DNA of 64,000 bases, taken from Cynocephalus volans (taxonomy: Eukaryota > Chordata > Mammalia > Dermoptera > Cynocephalidae). The DNA lies in NCBI RefSeq assembly GCF_027409185.1, contig NC_084466.1, forward strand, positions 70,786,501 through 70,850,500, given 5' to 3'. The position numbers were made by a program, and so were the translations under genes. Positions 34,191 through 46,500 of this stretch are shown one piece after another. The stretch's first letter is position 1. Each line of letters starts with the position of its first letter. Under the pieces are notes generated by a model. The model made no database searches, was not told the DNA's origin, and saw only the letters and a list, made by a program, of their open reading frames with translations.

Positions 34191-37100
34191 AAAAGTTTAA
34201 TTTCTCTTTATCACAATACGGTCATCAAAAATGTCACAATGGGTCAAGTCCACTTTCCACCCCAGGTCAGCTCTCTGTTTCTAATGAGATTAAAGCATAC
34301 TTTTTATAAGGCCAAAGCACATATAATCAGATAAGTGTTATCTATCACAAATACCACTCATCTTTGAGTATCCTTTAAAAATAATAAAATAATACAATCT
34401 CAATATAGAAAGGGTTAGTAAAAATACGGTATAGTCTATTATTGAAGAGAACAGGCTCTAGAGTCAGAAATACTGGATTCAGATCTTGGCTCTGCTAATT
34501 GTTTGATCTTTGTTCAATTACTTTATGTTTTTAAGCAATGTCCTCTTCTATAAAAGAGATCCTAACTTATACACTTATTGGGAGAAGCAGATCAAGCAAT
34601 GCATTAGAGGATCCCTGTGACGGAGGTGCTCAGATCAGGTGCAGGGTTTGGGTGGATGATGGTGGAGAGGGCAAGAGTAAAGCAGAGCAGCATGGAGGTT
34701 AATGTGATGATCCAGGCACAGATGAGGCTACCTTGGGCCAAGTGGCAACTGTGGGGATATTCAAAAGTGATCAGAGTCCCCTTTCACAAATTTCTTTCTA
34801 AATAAGTATTTAATAAGATGGTTCCATGGGAGTTTTGTTTGGAGTTATGTTGAGTTTACAGATTAACCTGTCCCACTGGTGAATCATCCCGTCTGTGAAC
34901 ACAGTATTACTCAGATCTTCTTTTAGAATTTTCAGTAAAGTTTTATAGTTTCTTCGTATAATTTTCCTTACACATTACTGTGTTTATTCGTAGGAAACAA
35001 TCTTGTGAATATTATGATAAGGTCTTTTATTTTTCACTACATGTTCTAGTTAGATATTGCAGGCATATAGGAAAGGTGATAATTTTTGAATCTTAATTTT
35101 GAATCCGGCCAAGTAACAACTCTATCTTAGTTCTTGGTTTATTAATTTTGTGACTTGTTTTGTTTTTGGTACAGATATCTAAAATTAATGAGCTTTATTT
35201 GTTCTTTTCAATATTTATGACTAAACTCATTATAATGGCTAGAAGTCCCAAGGAACACAGTAGATGTGATAGTGAGTATGGATTTCTTATTCTGAACTTC
35301 AATGAAAATGTTTCTAATGTTTTGTCATTAAGTGTGATGTCTGCTGTAGATTTTCAGTCACAACACTGTCTCATGATAATCTTCTCCAACTGGTTTATGT
35401 AGTAAGCTACAGTATGATTCTTCTTTGTATCCTTTGATGATGGTGAATTCCTCTTTTAATGCAATGGCATACTTGACCTGTTATTTTTTTTAATATGTTT
35501 TACACCTTAATGGCTTCATATCTAAGATCTTCTTAAGTGTAACTTTTATCAATATAAAATGTTCCCCCTTGACCTTTCAATGATTTCCACCTTAATTTCA
35601 ATTTTGTGTACTAGCATTACTACTTCTGCTTTCTTTTTGTGCCATTTTGTTTTAAATGGTCTCTTGTAAAGAGAATAAAGGTGAGCCGTGCTTTTTAAAA
35701 CCTAAACTGAGACTCTTTTACGAGAAGTAGAAATTGCAAAAAACATTAAACTCATTTATTCTAACCACTCCCCTAAAATGAGAATTTCCAGACTCTGTGT
35801 CTGAAAAAAATGGTTCATCCCCTTTCCAGCCAATTCTAATTGATATTAAGTTCTTCTACAGGGTGAGCTAAAACAAAAGCTGACTCTTTGCTCTATTTGT
35901 TGCTGTAGTTTAATCCTCCATAACAAAAGAAAGTGTAACGCCTCTATCTATACCCTTTTAGACATATGAAGTTCTTTTCATACTGTACTTTTAAATATAA
36001 ATTTTTTTTTACATGTTTAACTGACCCATCGGACTATAAACTGCATGAAGACAGTGTGAATATCTTTTAAACCTTAACCCCTAGAGCCTGTTACATAGTA
36101 AGCACTTCCTACACTGGTGGTTGAATGGAAAGAAAAAAAAGTATAGATAATGTTGCCTAATTTCTTACTTGTAGACAATTTCATCAATATCTTTCTTAAA
36201 ATCAAGGTTAGACTATAAAATCTCTCAGTTTCTTCTAATTGTAGTATTCTAATATTTTAATGTACAGTTCTTTGCCCTGAACATAAATATACAATACTGA
36301 ACAATTTTATATGTACAGAAAACTGCTTAGGTCCAAAACAGTCTATAAAATAGTTCATCTGCACTGAACAATGAATATATTATTGATCTTCCATGATATA
36401 TTCAATGTCATTCTGACACGTTTATTAACAGAAGGGGATTAATTTGGTATTATGGCTATATAGCTCATATTATATTTAGAGTAATTTAAAAAATCATTTA
36501 CTAATTAGAAATTTTGGAATGTCATACAGGCAAGGGATAAGTAAGGGCAAGGTCAGGTCAGATCTCTTGGGGTACTGAGGCAGAAAAAAAGGTTGAAAAC
36601 TATAAATTTTCAATGGTAAATTTTCTATTCATGAAAATAAATTTTGTCCAAGAAAAGTACTTGATATTTTAAAATATGTGAATCTTTACCAACTTCTTGG
36701 AACCAAAAATACTTACTTTACAGTTGCACTTAGAAGAAAGTTCAGCTGTGGCATTAACAGGTTGTCTGGGGCCGACAGATAACGATCAAATTGAACCTAA
36801 ATGAAACAGGGAAATGCAAAACATAAAGTGTATATATTTGTAAACAAACATCTCAAATATAACCATCTCTTTTTAAGGATTAAATCTTAGAAAATATCCC
36901 ATATTCCAAATAACTAAATCATTGTGTTCAAATTAATATTTCTTAAACATTCTAACTAAAACATCCTAAAACTATCTTCTTTTTAATACGAGGGTGCTTC
37001 AAAAAATTCATGTAAAAACAGAATGAAAAGGTAATACAAATCTTTCCATGAACTTTCGTATTTATATTTGTATTTTGTATTTTACATTTTGTATTTGTAT

Positions 37101-40100
37101 TATCTTTTCATTCTGTTTTTACACGAACCTTTTGAAGCACCCTTGTATAGTCAATACTAGCAATACCTGCTTTTAAAATCCTAAATCCAAACCATTTATT
37201 TCACCTCTGTCAGCAAGCTTCTGAGAATTATTAGCAAGTCAAGTCATCAGGTTTGAAGTGTACCTTACTTCCTTGCATCTACTACGTTTGTTCATTTGTT
37301 CATTAATTAATTCATTAGTTCAATTAATATTTATCCAGTACCTACCAATAGAAAGGTACTATATTAGGTAATGGAAATATGATGATGAGCAAGAGGACAG
37401 TCTCTAGCTTCACAGAGTTTATGACCTGATGAGAGAGGTATGAGGATACTTCAAAAAGTTTATGTAGAAACTGAATTAAAAGATAACATGAATCCTTCCA
37501 TCAACTTTTGAAGACTCCTCCTATTAAGCAGATAATAATGTGAATACATATACTATTACAAACTATGTTAAATGATATGAAGGAAAAAAGCAAGGTATCA
37601 TAAAGCACATATTGGGACCAAGTCTATGAGTTTGGGAAAAGCATCTCTGAGGAAAGGATGTTTGAAAAGAAATCTTAAAGATGAATAGACATTAAGTTGG
37701 GGTCAGGGATGGGGTTCAGGGACAGGAGACAGCATAAATAAAGCTTGCAGAGAAAAGGACAAGGGCTAGATAAGTAGAGATCACATAGGACTCATATGCT
37801 TATTTTAAGGATTTTAATTCTCATCATAAAAGCATTAAGAAATTATTGAAGTTAAATAGGGGAGTAATCTGATTTAAAGTTTAAGAAGCTAAATCTGGCT
37901 ATTGCAAGGACAATAGAATGAAAGATTGTAAATGGTAACAGTCGATGTAAGAACACCAATTAGGTAGCTATGGCAGCATTTTTAGACTACAGAGACAATC
38001 AAGGTGACAGAAGTAAAAATATTTGAGAAAGTCAGTGTAAAATCATCAGGACCTGATTAATGATAGGAATGAAGGGGCTTACTCCCAGATTTTGGATCTG
38101 TATAATTTAATTCCTTATATCAACATAATGCAAAACTGTATACTTCACACACTTATTTAGTCGTGTAATAGCTGCATTCCTTACTAGATAAGGTCTATTT
38201 TCATTTCCAGTTTTTAACAATATGCCTACAAAACAGCAGAAACTTGGTTAATAATTGTTGAAATGATATACGGATAGATGTTCTTACCCCTTGAAAGAGG
38301 ACCCAGATTGTGGGCAGGGGCCAGTGTTAGTTTTGAACTAGAAGTGCCTTAGAAAAACCTCCAAATGGGGGCAACAAAAAGCTGTATATAAAACCATGGA
38401 TCCATACAAAATTCAACCAAGACTTTGTTTCTTTAGAGACATAATACATTCAATTTAATTGTTTTTAAATTAAGACTATGCACATAAGAATTTTTAATGG
38501 CGTTTAAAAATATTTTGTAGGTTATATTATGGACTGAATATGTGTCAGGAGAGAAGGAGAAACAGAGGGAGGAAACACACATTTATTGAGTACTAACTAA
38601 TGTTACTGACATTTGTGTGTACATGTATTCATTTTTTGGAGGGGTAAATACCTTGAAGTGGAATTACTGAATAGTATAGTGAGTGTATAAATAACTTCCT
38701 AGAAAACTTATGTTTTTCATAATAAATCTAAAATTACTTCATTTTCATTTATTTTTATTTGAGCTTTTTAACATCAGATTTTCTTTGAATTTCTATAGTT
38801 TTTACTGTTACAGTTTTTGTTCGATATACAGAAGTTTTTTTTTTATTGAAGCATAATTGATTATAAATATTTTGGGGGTACACTGTTGACTTGTTATTTG
38901 CATACAATGTGATGATCAAATCATTATTATTAGCATATTATTACAAATCAGAATTATTCATTGTGCTCCTTACCCAATTTCTTCCTAACTCCTCTCACCC
39001 TCCCCCCCCCCATCACCTCTAGTAACCACAGATTTGTATTCTCCTTCTAAAAGGTCAATGTATCACTGTGGGTGGGCCTTCCTTCCTTCCTCCCTCCCTC
39101 CCTCCCTCCCTCCCTCCCTCCCTCCCTCCCTCCTTCCTTCCTCCCTCCCTCCCTCCTTCCTTCCTTCCTCCCTCCCTCCCTCCCTTCCTTCCTCCCTTCC
39201 TCCCTCCCTCCCTTCCTCCCTTCTTTCCTTCTTGCCTTCTTCCCTTCTTCCCTTCCTCCCTCCCTTCCATCCCACCCACTTACAAGTGAGGACATGTGGT
39301 ATTTCTCTTTCTGTGTCTGGCTTATTTAAGTGATATATAGAAGCTATGACTGTTACTTCTATATACAGTCTCTTTTATCATGACATAATATTCCTTATTT
39401 ATCCTATTTAGTGTTTTTAAACTCTATTTTGTTTAATATTAACATAGTGAGGTTTGTCTTCTTTGCATTTGTTAGGTTCTTGTGGGTCTATCCCTTTATT
39501 TTCTGTTAAATTTTAGATCTGGGAGATGATATACTGGAAAGCCCAGGCATCAAAACAAAAACTATCCTAGAGAACTATTTACAAAAGTCAAACCACTGTG
39601 AGAATAAGTATATGTGAGTATTTTAAACACTTAGGCGGCTGTTGTTCATTACTGTTATTATTACTATTACTAGTAGTACTAAAAAAAGAAGCTTCCGAAG
39701 GGGATCATTCCTATGTGGGATAGGGCTGCATAACTTAAATGTCATGCAATGGGTGGGTATACATACATGCAAAGCATATACTTAAGACATGAAAACATAC
39801 TACAGAAAGGTACAAAAAGAGATGCTTATGCATAAAGGAAGGTACAAGCTCTTCCTGAAAAGAAAAAAAGTGGAGGCTCAGGGAATTTCATACTCAAGAG
39901 TAAGATACTGTTTTAAGAATAGAATCCAATTTCAGTTATCATTCTAGGGAGAAGTCAAGAACTATAAACCAAGGATCATGGCACTAGCAAGTCTATAATG
40001 ATAAATAGCCTAACTTCTTCATGTCTGTCATTCTTGTTTTGCCATTAGATTAGGAATAAAACTGTGAAAATGAAGAAATCCTAAACAGCAATGATGAGAT

Positions 40101-43100
40101 TAGCAGCGATGGTGAAAATGAAGAAATCTGAAATAGCAATGATGAGATTATCAGGGTACAGTGGAATATTACTGTAAATGTAAGTGTTGGTCAGACCTGC
40201 TTAATCATTGTTACTGGACCCAATGTGAATACAGCATATCGAGAGAGAAAAATTATTACCCAGGACAAGGTTATCAAACAGCAAAAAATGAAGAATAGTT
40301 CTATAAGGAAACCTAAATTAAAATATTTATTATGCACTTACCATTGCAGCTTTCAATGCCACAGAATCTAAGTTGGGCAAATTAGCCAAAGAGCCCTATT
40401 TGAAAAAAACCAAAAAACGGAAACAAGACATAAACAAGGGAATACACATTTCAGTTCACTTATGGAATACAGTCCATTAGCAGACTGCCCAAATTTGGAA
40501 AATCATTTAGCTTATTTCTGAAGAACTCAAATGTCACCTCTTCAGCCTCAATAAGGATAGGGACTATGATTTATTGGAGGGAGTAAAAAGCACAACAACA
40601 GGAATATCACAATACTTCAGATTTACTCATCAGCAAGAAGAAGAAGGCAAAAGCACTTAGACAATACCTTCAGTGAGAACTGAAGGCTTGAAGAGTTTCA
40701 TTCTGATAATTTTAGGAAGTACAGAAAGGCAACATAATTGGGTCCCTACTGGTAGAAATTTGCTTACTATATCAGCAAAAGAAAAAATTAAAAGTTGTGA
40801 TTTATGAGAGCTTCATTTAAGAGTTCCTGGGCTATATAATATATTCTTCATGTTAATGTCATTTGAAAGAGTTCTTTACTTTTTAAAGATGGTTTATTCT
40901 ATTTCTATAGGGTCTTATAATTTAACAAAATCATATGCTGCCCAGAAGTGATTACCTTTCCAAAGTAATAGAAGATGATTTGCTAAATTAAAAAGAAGAT
41001 AACTGTTAGTTATAGAGTAATCTATGCATTCGATTAACTGATACTGTATAGGACTCTGAAAAATGTACCAGTATTAATATCCTTCATAGATTTTATAATA
41101 CTAATTTTTGCATATTTTCATCATTTTTAGCCAAAACTATTTGCAGTAAAAAGACAGTTAATATCTTTTGGCATTCTACTATATCCCACGCAGTAATCTA
41201 AGAACTGTATATATATTATCTTTCTTAATCTTCAGAAGAACCCGATGACACAAGTAGTATTATTACCCCCAATCTACAAATGAGGAAACAGACACAGAGA
41301 GTGAAGTCACTTTCCCAGGAAAACATAGCTAATAAGTGGTACAGCCAAGATTCAAATCCAGAGTGCAGCTCTAGAAGCCATGTTCTTAACTGGCATTATT
41401 TCTTGTGCTTACCTGTTCAGGTTTATGTTGCTGTACAGTGTTATAGATACAGCTCAAGCCTACCCTACTTAAAACATAAGAGGCTTGCTCATTTATAAGT
41501 GTGTCCAAATGTGCTTCAATCTAAAATAAAACACAATAGGAAGAAAACATTTTAAAAGAGGAACAACACTGATGAGAGTAGAAGTAGACTACCCTGGAAT
41601 CTTATAGCTCTCCATCATGGACTTCGTTTTTGGAGAGGCAGAGGGATGGCTTCTATAACAAGGCTTTTTCTTCCCCCAAAGAGGAAGTCTTCCTATGAAA
41701 AGGAAAAAAAATCTTACTTTAAAAATGATAACCAAAGAGGATTCCAGGAGTAGCCACTATCCCCAAAATTGGGGTTGCTTCTTAGCTCTTTTAAAAGCTG
41801 GTAGTAAGCAAAGCACACATGCACAAAACACTAGTAAACAACAACAATGTAAAATAAAATATAGACGGTCCCTGACTTATGATGTTTGACTTAACTTTTC
41901 AACTTTACAAAGGTGTGAAAGTGACTGCCTTCAGTAGAAACTGTAATTCAAGTATTTATACAAACATCATACAAGCATGATGCAAACACAGGCTCAATAA
42001 GCACTTCCACATTGGGGCTTGTCCTCTTGAAATGCCCACTCAAGGAAACTCCAAGTGGGGTCTGGAAGGGCATGAAAAAATTGCTAGTGGAGGCTGGAGA
42101 AAGGGGAACCTGAATATCTGCTGATAGAATAATTACTGAAAATGCCACCTAGAGTAATAAAGATCTGGCTGAGGAGACTTCTGGGGAAAATGTTAAAATA
42201 TATGTGAAAAGTCCAGTTGACACATCTGACAGGGGGAAAAAATAAGCAAGGATATAGAGAACTTGAATAAATTAATAAACTCAATTTAACACATGAGGAA
42301 CTTTGTACCATACAGAAAATGACTATGGAACATTTAAAAAAAGCAGATAATTGGTGATGAAGGAAATTGATGAACACCTGACATATCTGAACATTTTAAG
42401 AAAAGATTTAGACAAATGGCAGAGATTTGAGGATTGGATTAGTGTCAAATAGAGGGAAAAAAAGAGAAATCTGAAGAAAAATGTTATTAATTCCACAGAA
42501 AACATAGAAGTTATCCAAGAAAGGAAAATTAATCATTTTTTACATAGCTCAGCCATCAGTAGTGTTTACACAGTCATAACAACTTAACACGATATTGGTC
42601 TAACCAAAAATTATAATACAATTACATTGGGAGAACGGGAAAGCTCTAACTATGGCCACATTCCTGTGTGCATGTGTATGTATGTATGCGTCTGAGTGTA
42701 GGTAGAGAACTAAATTATCATCATCCAGAGTGCAAATGCAATACATTAGATCTCAAACTAAAACAATGTGTAAGTAGCAAAATACAAAAGCATTTAAAGT
42801 TACAAATAAAAATACAAAAAAGAAGCAGCTATAAGAATTGAGAGAGGTTGTTTTTTTAGAGAGAAACGAGAAGAAAATGTTAAGGTGTAGGGGATGGTAC
42901 AATGTGGCTTTTCATAACAAACTGTACAATTATTTGACTTTAAACCATGAATATGGATAATTGTGATATATTTCTTTTAAAAGAAGTAATTAGAAATTAG
43001 AAAATATCATACATTTAGATGTATTAAAACTCATTCCTCAGAAAAGCCCGAAACGTAACAAATGAAATTTTACTAAACCCACTGCCAAATTGTTTATATA

Positions 43101-43515
43101 CTTGTGATAACAGAACACTCAGAGTTTTTTTTTTTTAAACCATATCTACCAAAAACCACTGTTTAAAACTGAAACCCTAGTAAATTTTGCAAATGGTTTT
43201 GTTTAAGTCATCAACAGACTCTTAAAGTGATACCATTTGGTTATAGAACTAGAGCGAATGGTATAATGAACTGAAATGTTTCACCTAACACTGCTTTACA
43301 CATAGATAAAAATATATCTGTCCTCTGTAACATTCTGCAGTAGCTTCACAGCTTGAAAAACATGACATACTATTCACAATTCAGAAACTGAAATATGCAT
43401 ACACAATAACTGTCCAAATTAATCGGAAAATTCATTCTACCATCACATACTATGGTCTGAACCAAATATCCTAACCATTACATACTCTGACTTCTCCAAA
43501 GCTGCAAACTGAAAT

Positions 43516-43586
<71 letters not shown>

Positions 43587-46500
43587 CCTTTCCTCAGACT
43601 ACATCAAGGGATTCACAGCAATTAGGTCACTGAAATTAGTCAAAACTAGTGACTTAAAGCTATCATATAGAGAAAAAAGATTCCATCACATTGAATAGTC
43701 ATTTTATATAACATTTACCTGAAACTGTAGAATTTCCAGACGTTTGTCAGTAAATTCAAATAAAGCTAACGTTGTCTTCATCATATATAGTGAATTGACC
43801 ATGAAAGTGGCCATGTCAGCTGTGCCTAAATTGCTGGCTGATATAGTACACATCTGGAGGAGAGGATCCAAGACACATGATAAAACCTACAAATTAAAGA
43901 TAAAATTAATTATTTATTTCCCAATCAGTGATATCATTCTGAGTTAATGGCACTTCAGAATTAATGCCAAATTAGAATGGAGCCAACTTATAGAAACACA
44001 CAAGAAAAATAAAAATAAAATAATAGTCATATAGTTTAAAAACTAGGCATCAGTGAATCAATACTTTTTAAATTAAAAACAATAACTGGTTTAGTATTTG
44101 AAGAAAGATTAACAGGTTTAGTATTTGAAGAAAGATTTACAATCAGAAAGGGATTATCAAAATATGTTGGTTACAAAATGTCAGAATTTAAAAAGAATAT
44201 GCAATAAAGGAGCAAAAAGAATTCACTAAAAGTGACTTTACAATGTACCTGCACAAAATCAGCTTGGCGAGCATCTAATGGTACAACTGAAGAATCATGA
44301 GATGCCAAAACTTCACGTAGCAACATGAGTGTCTGATTTAGTGCAGAACTTGGTCCAAGATCAGGTGGTGGGAGTTCAACCTAAAATAAAGGATAGTATA
44401 TCCTCTGCTTATATTTTTCCACTAAATTTTAATGTATCAATGCCAGTTCATAGTAAAACAATACATATAAAATGTATAAAGCATTGGCTCACATATTAAA
44501 CATCTGTAATGTATCAACAGCTTATTTTGAATTATACTAATCACAACAGAACATGACAGAAAAGTCTTTGTCAGCTTATCTTAGAATGAATGTCATTTTG
44601 TACTCTAAAATTCAAAAATTAATGGCAAATGTTAGTGTTTGTTTGAACTGCAGAATTATATTTTGATATATATTTGAAATTGCCTACTGTTTTGTTGTGG
44701 TTTTTAGCCCAAATCATAAGAAAAAAGCAATCCATAGACCAGCACTATCCCAACAATAATATGATTGAGAAACATCACCCACCCTCAGGCCCAGATCTCA
44801 GAGAACTTGGTTCAATATGTATAGGTTAAGGGTACAGGAAATTATCTTTCAATAAGCACCCAGGAAAGTCTCAGGAGGCTAGCCCATGGGCCACTTTGAA
44901 TATCACTTCATAGAAACAGTATATATAACATTACCATTAAAATCTTGGGCTCTGGAGTTAAATTAAGTTCAAATCCTGGATCTATCACTTAATAGTTGTA
45001 TAACCTTGGGAAAGGTATTTACTTCTCAGAGCTTCAAAGGGATACTGTGACAATTAAATAGGATTGTTGCATCTAAACAGCTGAGTAGAGTGTCTAGCAC
45101 TTACTAATTGGAAAATATGTCAAGGACATGATCCCTATTTGGTGGCACCATGATAACCCAAGAAGAGGTGCCTCTGAATTAAAAAAAAAAAAAACATATT
45201 TCAGAGTACTTATTATAATGTTAATATATACTCAGATTTTGTAAATGAAACAAAAATTGACACTTAGAAGTCCATGTTAGAGACTATATTGTGTCAGGCA
45301 GACAGAAAAGCATAAGAATTTTAAAATATCAGGATTTATTACAAGAACATTTCATGTATAAAAGTTAATGCATAAATGACATCAGCGGGATGTCCCCTAA
45401 AAACTTTATGAAATATGCCAAGTTGTTAATAACAGTTAATTCAGGGTGACAGGATATAAATATTTTCTTCTTTGTGTTTCCATGTGTTTTAAAATAAACA
45501 TATACATATTTAATAAAAATCAATGTATTCATAATATTAAAAATTTAAACATATTACATATACATGCATGCATACACATAAGTCAAATTGAACAGAAAAT
45601 ATTCATATAAAAATTATTCAGTGGAATCTTTAGCTAAGTACAAATCTGTAAGATTTGCTAGCACTCTAGTAGCAATAGTTTAGAAAAAGGCAGACACATA
45701 AACCAGAGCGCGCGCACGCACGTGTGTGTGTTTGTCTCAACTCTCCAATACCATTCATACATAGAAAAAATAACCAGGAATCTAACAAACCCTCCAGGGA
45801 AGCTAGATGGAAAGTAGAACTCAAGGACAACTATACACACTATATGATTATGATCCTAAATGTTTAATATTTAATTTTCCCTTCTAAGTTATAAATTATA
45901 TAGGATATTTTGGAAGGAAAAATAACTAAAAATATCTTTCAAAAATTAATGCAAGAGATTTTCAACTGCCAATCAAAACAGAAGTCTGATAATATAAATC
46001 TTAAGCACCAATGAGAGAAAGCTGAAAGGAAATTTCTTTTTTATCCCCTTGAATTAAGTAAGCTCTTTAAGAGTTGTGTAAACTTAAAGCAAATGTCCCA
46101 CCTTGCCATAGTTAAGAGTCAATGGCAAATGTTACAACTGACTGCTACTTGAATTCATGTCATTCAACAAATGCCATTCCACAAAGTGCTTTTATACCCA
46201 TCTTCAGATCAGCAATAGGTCAGAACCACTGACCATTAATTTCTAATACAAAGTAAAAATTATGGCAGCTGATCAGATAAACAAGATTTATGACTGTATA
46301 ATTCTGTAGTAGAATAACAGAAAGAAAATCTAAAGAGGAGGAATATCTCATTAATATTCTTCATCACTTCAATTTAATTTCATCTGATTGAGTAAAATTT
46401 GTTTCTAATGGTTAAACCTTATAAGAAAAAAGTCTATCTCTATTTCTTTTGAAATCCTTCCAACGTATTCATGTTCTTACTTTATAGTGACCATAAACTC

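Noticed and set aside
39034..39333. Six overlapping open frames of 70-99 codons on both strands
   Set aside because: They are translations of the C/T microsatellite and give only simple strings; no gene.
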